Positions 43,401 through 52,810 of a DNA stretch of 64,000 nt are shown here, piece by piece. A program made the position numbers and the translations under genes. The stretch spans positions 496,001 to 560,000 of the forward strand of contig JBOEGS010000002.1 in NCBI GenBank assembly GCA_050633545.1, written 5' to 3'. The first letter of the stretch is position 1, and every line of letters begins with the position of its first letter. Source of the DNA: Litorivita sp050633545 (lineage in GTDB: Bacteria > Pseudomonadota > Alphaproteobacteria > Rhodobacterales > Rhodobacteraceae). The notes under the pieces are model-generated. The model saw nothing but the letters and a program-made list of their open reading frames with translations. It was not told where the DNA came from and made no database searches.

Positions 43401-45029
43401 GAGGGCGGGCAATTGCCCGGCATGAAGGTCACGGACCTGATCGCGCGCCTGCGCCATTCGACCAAAGGCGTGACGTTGATTTCGCCGCCGCCGCATCACG
43501 ATATCTATTCGATCGAGGATCTGGCGCAGCTGATCTATGACCTCAAACAGATCAACCCGCGCTGCAAGGTCACCGTGAAGCTGGTGGCGTCGTCGGGCGT
43601 CGGCACCATCGCGGCGGGCGTGGCCAAGGCCAAAGCCGACGTGATCTTGATCTCGGGCCACAATGGCGGCACGGGCGCGTCCCCTGCGACCTCGATCAAA
43701 TTCGCGGGTCTGCCGTGGGAAATGGGCCTCACCGAGGCGCATCAGGTTCTGGCGATGAACAACCTGCGCGAGCGGGTGACATTGCGCACCGATGGCGGTT
43801 TGCGCACCGGCCGCGATATCGTCATGGCCGCGATGCTGGGCGCCGAGGAATACGGTATCGGCACCGCCGCGCTGATCGCGATGGGCTGTATCATGGTGCG
43901 TCAGTGCCAATCGAACACCTGCCCCGTCGGCGTGTGCACGCAAGACGAAGCGCTGCGCGCCAAATTCACCGGCACGGCGGATAAAGTGGTCAACCTGATC
44001 ACCTTCTATGCCCAAGAAGTGCGCGAAATCCTCGCCGGTATCGGCGCGCGCAGCATCGACGAGGTGATCGGCCGCGCCGATCTGCTCAGCCAAGTGAGCC
44101 GCGGTGCGGACCATCTGGACGATCTCGATCTCAACCCGCTGCTCATCACCGTCGATGGCGCGAAAGAGATCAAATATGATCGTAACAAAACCCGCAACGC
44201 GGTGCCCGATACGCTGGATTCCGAGATCGTTCGCGATGCGGAACGCTTCCTTAAGGACGGCGAAAAGATGCAGCTGAGCTATGCGGTGCAAAACACCCAC
44301 CGTTCGGTCGGCACCCGCACCTCGAGCCATATCGTGCGAAATTTCGGTATGCGCAACGCGCTGCAAGCGAACCACCTGACCGTCAAACTGGCGGGCAGCG
44401 CGGGGCAATCCTTGGGGGCTTTTGCTGCGCCGGGGCTTAAGCTTGAAGTGTCGGGCGATGCGAATGACTACGTCGGCAAGGGTCTGTCGGGCGGCACCAT
44501 CGTGGTGCGCCCCCCGATGGCCAGCCCTCTGGATGCATCGCAAAACACCATCATCGGCAACACCGTGCTTTACGGTGCGACCGACGGGTTCCTCTTTGCG
44601 GCGGGCCGCGCGGGCGAACGCTTTGCGGTGCGCAACTCGGGGGCCAGCGTGGTGATCGAGGGCTGCGGGTCGAACGGTTGTGAATATATGACCGGCGGCG
44701 TGGCGGTGATCCTCGGCGAGATCGGCGCGAACTTCGGCGCGGGTATGACCGGCGGCATGGCCTATCTTTATGACCCCGAGGGCAAATCGGCGGATATGAT
44801 GAACATGGAAACGCTGGTGACCTGCCCCGTCACGGTCGACCATTGGCTTGGCCAGCTTGAAGGGTTGATCGAACGCCACCTCGAAGAGACGGGCAGCCGC
44901 AAAGCCGCCGCGATCTTGCAGCATTGGGACATGGAGAAAGCCAACTTTGTGCAGGTCTGCCCGAAGGAAATGTTGATCCACATCCCCGCGCCTTTGTCGC
45001 TCAAACAGGGCGCTATTCCGGCGGAGTAG
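40491..45029 (+). CDS. gltB: Glutamate synthase (NADPH) large subunit
   Basis: 1512 residues, full length. The N-terminal glutaminase has its catalytic Cys at C34 (HSSCGVGLVV), exposed after removal of a 33-residue propeptide. The central and FMN-binding synthase domains contain GHNGGTGASPATSIK, and the 3Fe-4S site is CIMVRQCQSNTC. A C-terminal beta-helix has GSNGCEYMTGGVAVILG. It converts glutamine plus 2-oxoglutarate to two glutamates. The ATG at 40491 has GGAGAAG 5 nt upstream; an in-frame Met at 40476 is less well placed. Confidence 0.97.
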   Translation: MTKYDASWAAAEAAKRQWMEENGMFREEHEHSSCGVGLVVSVDGKPSRAVVANGITALKAIWHRGAVDADGKTGDGAGIHVQIPVPFFYDQIRRTGHEPRMGELMAVGQVFLPRTDFGAQETCRTIVESEVLRMGYYIYGWRHVPVDIDCLGDKANATRPEIEQILISNSKGVDEETFERELYVIRRRIEKAAAAQGVGALYICSLSCRSIIYKGMMLAEQVAVFYPDLEDERFESAFAIYHQRYSTNTFPQWWLAQPFRMLAHNGEINTLKGNLNWMKSHEIRMASSAFGDLAEDIKPIVPGGSSDSAALDAVFEVLVRAGRNAPMAKTMLVPESWSKQAVELPEAWRDMYSYVNSVMEPWDGPAALAMTDGRWVCAGLDRNGLRPMRYVVTGEGILIAGSEAGMVPFDEAAVVEKGALGPGQMLAVDMAEGKLYHDTDIKDKLAASQPFGDWVGKIKDLEEVLGNIDETPVYAGADLRRRQIAAGYSIEELEQILAPMAEDGKETLASMGDDTPSAVLSKQYRPLSHFFRQNFSQVTNPPIDSLREFRVMSLKTRFGNLKNVLDESSAQTEILVLESPFVANAQFDELTKYFNADMTVIDCTFPAGGGKGALRTALDRIRAEAEDAVRSGGGHIVLSDMEQGEGKVGMPMILATSAVHSWLTQKGLRTFCSLGVRSAECIDPHYFAVLIGCGATIVNAYLAEDSIADRIERGLLDGTLSENVQRYREAVDAGLLKIMAKMGISVISSYRGGLNFEAVGLSRAMCAEFFPGMLSRISGIGVSGIQTKAEEVHAKGWTSGSEILPIGGFYKARKSGETHAWGAQNMHLLQAACNRASYELWKQYSKAMQSNPPIHLRDMLAIKPLGKAIPIEEVESITSIRKRFVTPGMSLGALSPEAHKLLNVAMNRIGAKSDSGEGGEDPAHFVPEPNGDNPSAKIKQVASGRFGVTAEYLNQCEELEIKVAQGAKPGEGGQLPGMKVTDLIARLRHSTKGVTLISPPPHHDIYSIEDLAQLIYDLKQINPRCKVTVKLVASSGVGTIAAGVAKAKADVILISGHNGGTGASPATSIKFAGLPWEMGLTEAHQVLAMNNLRERVTLRTDGGLRTGRDIVMAAMLGAEEYGIGTAALIAMGCIMVRQCQSNTCPVGVCTQDEALRAKFTGTADKVVNLITFYAQEVREILAGIGARSIDEVIGRADLLSQVSRGADHLDDLDLNPLLITVDGAKEIKYDRNKTRNAVPDTLDSEIVRDAERFLKDGEKMQLSYAVQNTHRSVGTRTSSHIVRNFGMRNALQANHLTVKLAGSAGQSLGAFAAPGLKLEVSGDANDYVGKGLSGGTIVVRPPMASPLDASQNTIIGNTVLYGATDGFLFAAGRAGERFAVRNSGASVVIEGCGSNGCEYMTGGVAVILGEIGANFGAGMTGGMAYLYDPEGKSADMMNMETLVTCPVTVDHWLGQLEGLIERHLEETGSRKAAAILQHWDMEKANFVQVCPKEMLIHIPAPLSLKQGAIPAE

Positions 45030-45066
45030 TCTCTGTTTCGGCCAAAAGGCCATGCGTATAAACACC

Positions 45067-45110
45067 GGCCCCGCGACGCCATAGCGCTTCGCGGGGCTTT
45101 TTATTTTTGC
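45067..45110 (+). terminator. Intrinsic terminator after gltB
   Basis: GCCCCGCGA (45068-45076) pairs with TCGCGGGGC (45089-45097), followed by TTTTTATTTTT. Confidence 0.9.
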
Positions 45111-45132
45111 GCGCGCGCCCTATGAATGGCGC

Positions 45133-45858
45133 GTGGCAAAGAAGACGAAAAAACCAACCCCCAAGCAGGCCCTCGCCGCCCGCATCAACCCGCTTCGCTT
45201 TGTGCGGCGTTGGGTGGTGCGTATGCTATTGGGGATCGCGGCACTGGCGCTTGTGGTCGTGCTGGCCCACCGCGTGATCAACCCCACGATCGGCCACTAT
45301 ATGCGCACCGAAGAGCGCCGCCTTGGCGATGTTGATTTCCATTGGGTGCCGCTTGAAAACATCGCCCCCGTCATGGCCCGCTCGGCGGTTGCCGCTGAGG
45401 ATGCCAATTTTTGCACCCATTGGGGGTTTGACCTCAAGGCGATCCGCGCCGCTTTGGACGAAGGCGCGGGGCGCGGGGCCTCGACCATCAGCCAGCAGGT
45501 GGTCAAAAACGTCTACCTGTGGCACGGGCATTCATGGCTGCGCAAAGCGCTCGAAGCGGTGCTGACGCCGATGGTCGAAGCGGTCTGGCCGAAGCGGCGG
45601 ATCATCGAGGTCTATCTCAATATCGCCGAATTTGACGAAGGCGTCTTTGGCATCGAGGCCGCCGCGCGCCACTACTTCGGCATCGGTCCCGAAGCCTTGA
45701 GCGCGGTGCAGGCGGCGCGGCTTGCCGCCGTCCTGCCCAGCCCCAAAACCCGCTCGGCCAGCAAGCCGTCGGATCGCACACGCCGCCGCGCCGCGCAAAT
45801 CCTCGACGGGGCGGCCACAATTCGCGCGGATGGGCGCGCCGCCTGTTTCGAGGATTGA
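45133..45858 (+). CDS. mtgA: Monofunctional biosynthetic peptidoglycan transglycosylase
   Basis: 241 residues. One N-terminal membrane helix (MLLGIAALALVVVLAH, ~31-46), then the GT51 glycosyltransferase domain with catalytic E89 in AAEDANFCTHWGFD, RGASTISQQ and KRRIIEVYLNIAEF. It polymerises lipid II into glycan strands at the periplasmic face. The start is a GTG at 45133 without a clear ribosome site. Confidence 0.93.
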   Translation: MAKKTKKPTPKQALAARINPLRFVRRWVVRMLLGIAALALVVVLAHRVINPTIGHYMRTEERRLGDVDFHWVPLENIAPVMARSAVAAEDANFCTHWGFDLKAIRAALDEGAGRGASTISQQVVKNVYLWHGHSWLRKALEAVLTPMVEAVWPKRRIIEVYLNIAEFDEGVFGIEAAARHYFGIGPEALSAVQAARLAAVLPSPKTRSASKPSDRTRRRAAQILDGAATIRADGRAACFED

Positions 45859-45916
45859 AAACCGCGCCGCAACAGGGCATTCAGGTGGGCAAAGACCGCT
45901 TAGAAAGTTCGCGCAT

Positions 45917-46582
45917 ATGGCCACGCTTTATCATGTTCCGCTCTCCCCGTTTTGCCGCAAGGTGCGGCTGGTGCTTGGCGAAAAGCGGATTGAATGCGAG
46001 TTGATCGAAGAGAAATATTGGGAGCAGGACCCCGATTTTTTGCGCCGCAACCCCGCCGCCAAAGTGCCGGTTCTCAAAATCGACGGCAAGACCATGGCCG
46101 AAAGCGCCCCGATTTGCGAATATCTCGACGAGGCCTATCCCGAACCGAGCCTGATGCCGCAAGGCGCCGATGCGCGTTATGAGGTGCGCCGTCTGGTGTC
46201 GTGGTTCGACGATAAATTCCACCACGAAGTCACCGCCAATCTGCTCTATGAGCGGGTCAATAAAAAGGTGATGAAGGCCGGATATCCCGACAGCAAAAAC
46301 ATCAAAACCGGCGCGCAGCGGATCAAATACCACCTCGACTATATGACGTGGCTGTTGGAGCATCGCCGCTGGCTGGCGGGCGACAATATGACCTTGGCCG
46401 ATTTTGCCGCCGCCGCGCATCTGTCTTCGCTTGATTATATTTCCGATGTGGATTGGAACCGCTCCGAGACGCTCAAGGATTGGTATGCCAAGATCAAATC
46501 GCGCCCCGCCTTCCGCTCGATTCTGGCCGATCAGGTGTCGGGTTTCCCGCCGCCCGCGCATTATGCCGATCTTGATTTTTAA
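45917..46582 (+). CDS. Glutathione S-transferase family protein
   Basis: 221 residues. Thioredoxin-like N-domain LYHVPLSPFCRKVRLVLGEK with a CxxK-type active-site turn, KVPVLKIDGKTMAESAPICEYLD glutathione-site region starting near 58, and helical C-domain with LADFAAAAHLSSLDY. The in-frame ORF extends into mtgA, but ATG 45917 gives the family start. queG follows 12 bp later, so the two are probably co-transcribed. Confidence 0.88.
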   Translation: MATLYHVPLSPFCRKVRLVLGEKRIECELIEEKYWEQDPDFLRRNPAAKVPVLKIDGKTMAESAPICEYLDEAYPEPSLMPQGADARYEVRRLVSWFDDKFHHEVTANLLYERVNKKVMKAGYPDSKNIKTGAQRIKYHLDYMTWLLEHRRWLAGDNMTLADFAAAAHLSSLDYISDVDWNRSETLKDWYAKIKSRPAFRSILADQVSGFPPPAHYADLDF

Positions 46583-46594
46583 AGCCGCGCGCCG

Positions 46595-47632
<1,038 letters not shown>

Positions 47633-47711
47633 AACACGCCGCCGTGATGGCCCCTTTCCATGCGGCGCAATCCGTCTATCTATTAGGCGCACAGATTTGA
47701 GGGAGACCGCC

Positions 47712-48161
47712 ATGACCCGCTACCACAAAGACCCCGACGCCATTGCCGCGCTTTCGCCCGAGCAGTTCTATGTCACGCAAGAAAGCGGCACCGAACGCCC
47801 CGGAACGGGCGCTTACCTGAGCAACAAAGAGGTCGGCATCTACGTCGATATCGTCTCTGGCGAGCCGCTTTTCGCCTCTGCCGACAAATACGACAGCGGC
47901 TGCGGCTGGCCCAGCTTTACCAAACCGATCGAACCTGCCCATGTTGCCGAGTTGCGCGACGACAGCCTTGGCATGACCCGCATCGAGGTGCGCTCGGCCC
48001 ATGGCGACAGCCACCTCGGCCATGTCTTCCCCGACGGGCCGCAAGATCGCGGCGGGCTGCGCTATTGCATCAATTCGGCCTCCCTGCGCTTCATTCCCAA
48101 AGAGGAGATGGAGGCCGAAGGCTACGGCGCATATCTGGGCCAAGTGGAGGATGCGGCATGA
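47712..48161 (+). CDS. msrB: Peptide-methionine (R)-S-oxide reductase, zinc-free type
   Basis: 149 residues. Catalytic C119 in RYCINSASL and a possible resolving C64 in SGCGWPSF. The usual zinc CxxC pairs are absent: where typical MsrB has a cysteine before GEPLF this protein has SGEPLF. It repairs the R epimer of methionine sulfoxide. ATG 47712 has GGGAGA upstream. Overlaps msrA by 4 nt (ATGA). Confidence 0.93.
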   Translation: MTRYHKDPDAIAALSPEQFYVTQESGTERPGTGAYLSNKEVGIYVDIVSGEPLFASADKYDSGCGWPSFTKPIEPAHVAELRDDSLGMTRIEVRSAHGDSHLGHVFPDGPQDRGGLRYCINSASLRFIPKEEMEAEGYGAYLGQVEDAA

Positions 48162-48658
48162 GCGAGGAGCGCGCGGTTCTTGCTGGAGGCTGTTTTTGGG
48201 GGATGCAGGATTTGATCCGCAAACTGGACGGGGTGATTGCCACCCGCGTCGGATATTCCGGCGGCGACGTCCCCCATGCCACCTACCGCAATCACGGCAC
48301 CCATGCCGAAGCGATCGAGATCCTCTTTGACCCTGATCGCATCACCTACAGGCGTCTATTGGAGGTCTTCTTCCAAATCCACGACCCGACCACGCTCAAC
48401 CGCCAAGGCAATGATCGCGGCCTGTCGTATCGCTCGGCGATTTACTACGCCGATGAGGCGCAACAGGCCGAGGCGCTGAGCACCATCGCCGATGTGGAGG
48501 CCTCCGGTCTTTGGCCAGGCAAGGTGGTGACCGAGGTCGAACCGGTGGGCGATTTTTGGGAGGCCGAGCCGGAGCATCAAGATTATCTCGAACGTATCCC
48601 CAATGGCTACACCTGCCATTTCCCGCGGGCCGATTGGGTTCTTCCGCGGCAAAATTAG
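48158..48658 (+). CDS. msrA: Peptide-methionine (S)-S-oxide reductase
   Basis: 166 residues with the active-site GCFWG (C12), GYSGGDVPHATY and YRSAIYY. It repairs the S epimer of methionine sulfoxide, complementing MsrB. Translationally coupled to msrB by the ATGA overlap. Confidence 0.94.
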   Translation: MSEERAVLAGGCFWGMQDLIRKLDGVIATRVGYSGGDVPHATYRNHGTHAEAIEILFDPDRITYRRLLEVFFQIHDPTTLNRQGNDRGLSYRSAIYYADEAQQAEALSTIADVEASGLWPGKVVTEVEPVGDFWEAEPEHQDYLERIPNGYTCHFPRADWVLPRQN

Positions 48659-48659
48659 G

Positions 48660-48720
48660 CTCTAAACGGTGGTTTAGAGGCGCATTAAATGAGACAAGCA
48701 AGGCGGCCTGCGGGTCGCCT
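48660..48720 (+). terminator. Two hairpins downstream of msrA
   Basis: CTCTAAAC (48660-48667) pairs perfectly with GTTTAGAG (48672-48679) across GGTG. Then AGGCGGCC (48701-48708) pairs with GGTCGCCT (48713-48720) with one wobble, before a short TT. The first is also a DNA palindrome and could be an operator. Confidence 0.55.
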
Positions 48721-48823
48721 TTCCCTTGCGCGGCCCTGTCATAGCGTAGTTTTCGGTGATTGACTTTGCCCGCCGCCTTGCCGATCCATGGGGCCTTCGC
48801 TGCGCCTCACGGGAACCCTCGCC

Positions 48824-49747
48824 ATGCATCCGGCCAAAGGCATCGCCTTCAAGCTTTGCTCTGTCACCATGTTCATTCTCATGGCCTCGCTGGTCAAATC
48901 CGTCTCTGACCATGTGCCTGCGGGCGAGGCGGTGTTTTTCCGCTCGGCCCTTGCCATTCCGGTGATCCTCGTCTGGCTTGCCGCGCGCGGAGATCTGCGC
49001 ACGGGGCTCAAGGTCGCCTCGCCCTTGGGACATTTTTGGCGCGGTTTTGTCGGCACGGCGGCGATGGGCTGCATGTTTGCGGGGCTTGGCCTTTTGCCTT
49101 TGCCCGAGGTGACCGCCATCGGCTATGCCGCGCCGTTGTTGACGGTGATATTCGCGGCGATGTTTCTGGGCGAGGACGTGCGGATTTTTCGCATGTTTTC
49201 GGTTGCTTTGGGGCTTGTCGGGGTGATCATCATCCTCTCGCCGCGCCTGACGCTTCTCGAAGGCGAGACGATGCAAACCGCCGAGGCCGTGGGCGCGATC
49301 ATCGTATTGATGGGGGCGGTTTGTGCGGCGCTGGCGCAAATCTATGTGCGCAAACTGGTGCAAAGCGAGCAAACCTCGGCCATCGTTTTCTACTTTTCGA
49401 TCACCTCGACACTCTTGTCGCTGTTGACCCTGCCTTTCGGATGGGTGGTGCCCGCGCCGCGCGAATTGGTGATGCTTTGCTGTGCGGGGATATTGGGCGG
49501 CATGGGGCAGATTTTCCTCACCTCGGCCTACCGGTTTGCCGATGCTTCGGTCGTCGCGCCCTTTGATTACGCCTCGATGCTCATGGCGCTTGCGATTGGC
49601 TATTTCATCTTCAACGAGGTGCCAACGGGCACGATGATCGGCGGGGCCTGCTTGGTGATCTTGGCAGGGGTTATGATCATCTGGCGCGAGCACCGGCTCG
49701 GATTGCAGCGCTCCAAAGCGCGCTCGGGCATGACGCCGCAGGGGTGA
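48824..49747 (+). CDS. DMT-superfamily transporter (EamA)
   Basis: 307 residues from ATG 48824 (MHPAKGIAFKLCSVTMF), the start used by close family members as I recall them; an in-frame ATG at 48788 has no better ribosome site. Ten predicted helices in two EamA repeats, with GEAVFFRSALAIPVI and APFDYASMLMALAIGYFIF. Exports or imports an unknown metabolite. Ends 24 bp before the convergent amine-oxidase gene. Confidence 0.84.
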   Translation: MHPAKGIAFKLCSVTMFILMASLVKSVSDHVPAGEAVFFRSALAIPVILVWLAARGDLRTGLKVASPLGHFWRGFVGTAAMGCMFAGLGLLPLPEVTAIGYAAPLLTVIFAAMFLGEDVRIFRMFSVALGLVGVIIILSPRLTLLEGETMQTAEAVGAIIVLMGAVCAALAQIYVRKLVQSEQTSAIVFYFSITSTLLSLLTLPFGWVVPAPRELVMLCCAGILGGMGQIFLTSAYRFADASVVAPFDYASMLMALAIGYFIFNEVPTGTMIGGACLVILAGVMIIWREHRLGLQRSKARSGMTPQG

Positions 49748-49770
49748 ATTGGGCTGAAATAGTCTCTTTT

Positions 49771-51099
49771 CTAGCCCCCCGTGAGCGCCCCCAACAGATA
49801 AGGCGGCACCAGCGCCAGCCGCCGCATCCGCCCCAAACCCAAGCGCCGCGGCGCGGTTTGCATGATCGCCGGATAGTGGCGGCGCGGCGCGCGCCCCTGC
49901 ACCAGATCGGCCAGAATCGCGCCCGCATAGCTGCCCATCGCCACGCCGTTACCGTGATAGCCAAAACCGGTGAAGGCCCCCGCCATTTCAGGGATCGGGC
50001 CGCAATAGGGCTCCAGCTCGGAGGTGAGGCACAAGAGGCCGTTCCACGCGAAAGGCGTCTCTATATCGGCCCAATCGGGGAACATCGCCTCGAAATGCTT
50101 GCGGGCGGTGGCCAAGGTTTGCCGGTCCGCACGCGCCGATGATCGCAGCCCGCCGCGCATGCCGAACAGCATCCGCCCCTCGGGCAGCAGGCGAAAGTAA
50201 TGCAGGAAAAACCGGTGGTCATAGGCCATTTGATCGCTCGACCATCCGCGTGCGATTTCCTCGGGCGTCATCTGGCGGGTGACGAGCACATTGGATTGCG
50301 CGGGCAAGAACCGCCCCGCCATCCACGGCGGCACATCCTCGCTGGAATAGCCGTTGGTGGCAATGATCAGCCTTTTGCAGCGCAGCGTGCCCTCGGGCGT
50401 ATGAAGCAGGTACCCCTCGGCCAAGGCCTCGATCCGCAGAGCGGGCGTATGGGTATGGATTTGCGCGCCGGCGGATCGCGCGGCGCGGGCCAATCCGGCG
50501 AGGTATTTCATCGGGTTGAGGCCAAAACCGCTGGGCACGGTCATGGCGCCGAAAAACGCGCCTTTCATCCCCTGCGCGGCGAGGTCTTCGCCTTCGATGA
50601 TCTGCGGCGCGAGGTCGTAATGTGTCTCTATTTCAGTGCAATATTGGCGGATCTGCGCCATGGCGCGGGGGCTATGGGCCATGACGGTTTCGCCGTTCGA
50701 ATGGGTATCGGCATCGATGTTATGCGCTTGCAGGGTCGTTTTGACCTGTTCGATGGCCGCAATCTCGGTGCGATACCACGCGCGCGCGCCCTGCGCGCCG
50801 TAGCGTTTGGTCAGGCTTTTGTGCGATACGGCGGCTCCGCCCAAACAGCAAAACCCGCCGTTGCGCCCCGACGCGCCAAAACCGATGTCTTCGGCTTCCA
50901 ATACCGTCACCGGCGCCCCGTCTTGCGCCAATGCGAGCGCCGCGCTCAGCCCCGTAAATCCCGCGCCGATCACCGCGACATCGGCGCTTTGCGCGCCGGA
51001 CAAGGGCGGGTCTTGCGCCATGTTAGAGACTGTTTTGGGCCAATAACAGCGCGCGCGGGAGGCAGGGCCATAGGCGTGATCGGGATAGATGCGCCGCAT
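49771..51099 (-). CDS. FAD-dependent amine oxidase, gamma-glutamylputrescine oxidase-like (PuuB/OrdL)
   Basis: 442 residues, DAO-type flavoprotein. FAD motif VAVIGAGFTGLSAALAL at ~42-58, then GASGRNGGFC and the C-terminal GYHGNGVAMGSYAG segment. The N-terminal tail before the Rossmann fold is typical of PuuB/OrdL proteins. It begins 5 bp after the upstream permease gene, the last gene of a putrescine-type importer operon, so oxidation of the imported amine is the likely role. No gamma-glutamylputrescine synthetase is visible nearby, so direct amine substrates are possible. Confidence 0.82.
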   Translation of the reverse strand: MRRIYPDHAYGPASRARCYWPKTVSNMAQDPPLSGAQSADVAVIGAGFTGLSAALALAQDGAPVTVLEAEDIGFGASGRNGGFCCLGGAAVSHKSLTKRYGAQGARAWYRTEIAAIEQVKTTLQAHNIDADTHSNGETVMAHSPRAMAQIRQYCTEIETHYDLAPQIIEGEDLAAQGMKGAFFGAMTVPSGFGLNPMKYLAGLARAARSAGAQIHTHTPALRIEALAEGYLLHTPEGTLRCKRLIIATNGYSSEDVPPWMAGRFLPAQSNVLVTRQMTPEEIARGWSSDQMAYDHRFFLHYFRLLPEGRMLFGMRGGLRSSARADRQTLATARKHFEAMFPDWADIETPFAWNGLLCLTSELEPYCGPIPEMAGAFTGFGYHGNGVAMGSYAGAILADLVQGRAPRRHYPAIMQTAPRRLGLGRMRRLALVPPYLLGALTGG

Positions 51100-51104
51100 C
51101 GAGA

Positions 51105-51920
51105 TCAGCCCCGCACGGCGGCTTGTTCGTCGGCTTGCTGGCGCAGGCTGTGGCGTTTGGAAATCAGCGAGGCGGAAATCACCCCGATGGTCACGATGCC
51201 GATCATAATGGTCGAAAGCGCGTTGATCTCGGGGCTGACCCCGAGGCGCACCGCCGAGAAAATCTTGATCGGAAGGGTGGTGGCGGAGGGACCGGCGGTA
51301 AAGGAGGCGATCACCAGATCGTCGAGCGACAAGGTAAAAGCCAAAAGCCAGCCCGACACCACGGCGGGCAAGATGATCGGCAAGGTTACGAGGCGAAAGG
51401 CCTGCAATTGCGTGCAGCCCAGATCAAGCGCCGCCTCTTCGAGGGCGCGATCAAAGCTGACCAGCCGCGAGGAAACCACGACCGAAACATAGCACATGGC
51501 AAATGTCGTATGGGCGAGGATGATGGTTAAAATCCCGCGGTCCAATCCGATGCCGATGAACAAGAGCAAGAGCGACAGGCCGGTGATCACCTCGGGCATC
51601 ACCAAAGGCGCGTAGATCATGCCGGAAAACAGCGTGCGCCCGCGAAACCGCCCCGCGCGCACCAGAACATAGGCCGCCATCGTGCCCAAAACCGTCGCCA
51701 GCGTCGAGGAGGCCAGCGCCACCTTGATGGTCACCCATGCGGCGTCCAGAAAGGCCTCGTTGCTCAAAAGCTCGACATACCATTTGGTCGAAAAACCCGC
51801 CCAGACGGTCACCAGCTTGGACTCGTTGAACGAATAGACCACAAGGATCACCATCGGCAGGTATAAAAACACAAATCCCAGCGTAATAGAGACTGTATTG
51901 AACCACGACATGCGTCTCAT
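51105..51920 (-). CDS. potI: Putrescine ABC transporter permease (PotI-like)
   Basis: 271 residues, six helices; the EAA loop is ALEEAALDLGCTQLQAFRLVTLP. Start ATG 51920 overlaps the potH stop by 4 nt. It forms the membrane channel with the 51917-52807 protein. Fourth of five genes in the minus-strand polyamine operon. Confidence 0.9.
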   Translation of the reverse strand: MRRMSWFNTVSITLGFVFLYLPMVILVVYSFNESKLVTVWAGFSTKWYVELLSNEAFLDAAWVTIKVALASSTLATVLGTMAAYVLVRAGRFRGRTLFSGMIYAPLVMPEVITGLSLLLLFIGIGLDRGILTIILAHTTFAMCYVSVVVSSRLVSFDRALEEAALDLGCTQLQAFRLVTLPIILPAVVSGWLLAFTLSLDDLVIASFTAGPSATTLPIKIFSAVRLGVSPEINALSTIMIGIVTIGVISASLISKRHSLRQQADEQAAVRG

Positions 51921-52807
51921 TGGTCTGCCTCCCGCGCCTTTTGCTCGTTGCGTTGGAACAGGATGATCGGCACGATCAACAAGAGCAAAAGCACAACCGC
52001 GACGGCGCTGGCCACGGGCCAGTCACGGTTGGAGAAGAACTCTTCCCACAGGACTTTGCCGATCATCAATGTGTCCGACCCGCCCAAGAGCGAGGGAATG
52101 ACGAATTCGCCAAGCGCGGGGATAAAGACCAGAAAACACCCCGCGATGACTCCGCCTTTGGACAGCGGAAAGGTTACCAGCCAAAAAGCCGAAAGCCGCG
52201 AGCAGCCAAGGTCTTCGGCCGCCTCGATCAACGATCCGTCCAGCTTCTCGAGCGCCGCATAGATCGGCAGGATCATGAAGGGCAGGTAGGTATAGACGAT
52301 GCCGATATAGACCGCCCAATTGGTGTTGAGGATGATCAGCGGCTCGGAGATCAGCCCCAAAGACATCAGCAGTTGGTTGAGATAGCCCTCTTGGCTCAAA
52401 ATCCCCATCCACGAATAGACGCGGATCAAAAAGCTGGTCCAGAACGGCAAGATGATCAGCATCATCAAGGTGGGCCGCCATTCGGGGCGGGCGGCGGCCA
52501 TGGCATAGGCGATGGGATAGCCGACGAGCAGGGTGAAAAACGTCGAGACGGCGGCGATTTTCAAGCTCGACAGATAGGCTTTCCAATAGAGCGCATCTTG
52601 GGTCAGGAAGGTGAAATTCTCAAAATCCAGCCCTTGGAAAAAGGCGCGGATGCCCTCCCATCCGCCGTCCAGATCCAGCTTGGGCGTATAGGGCGGGATC
52701 GCCAGGGCCGTGTCGGAAAGCGAGATTTTCAACACGATCAAAAAGGGCACCAAGAAGAGCGCCGCAAGCCAGAGATAGGGCACCGCGATGAGGACAAACC
52801 GCCGCAT
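51917..52807 (-). CDS. potH: Putrescine ABC transporter permease (PotH-like)
   Basis: 296 residues with six helices and the EAA loop SLIEAAEDLGCSRLSAFWLVTFP. Normal length, unlike the 426-residue permease of the first system. The start lies 3 bp downstream of the potG stop; the end overlaps potI by 4 nt. Inner-membrane partner of PotI. Confidence 0.9.
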   Translation of the reverse strand: MRRFVLIAVPYLWLAALFLVPFLIVLKISLSDTALAIPPYTPKLDLDGGWEGIRAFFQGLDFENFTFLTQDALYWKAYLSSLKIAAVSTFFTLLVGYPIAYAMAAARPEWRPTLMMLIILPFWTSFLIRVYSWMGILSQEGYLNQLLMSLGLISEPLIILNTNWAVYIGIVYTYLPFMILPIYAALEKLDGSLIEAAEDLGCSRLSAFWLVTFPLSKGGVIAGCFLVFIPALGEFVIPSLLGGSDTLMIGKVLWEEFFSNRDWPVASAVAVVLLLLLIVPIILFQRNEQKAREADQ

Positions 52808-52810
52808 CGC

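Noticed and set aside
39444..45065. Very long minus-strand ORF (about 1870 codons) opposite gltB
   Set aside because: It mirrors gltB codon by codon in high-G+C DNA, has a low-complexity His/Arg/Gly-rich translation with no domain, and no ribosome site; gltB on the plus strand is unmistakable.
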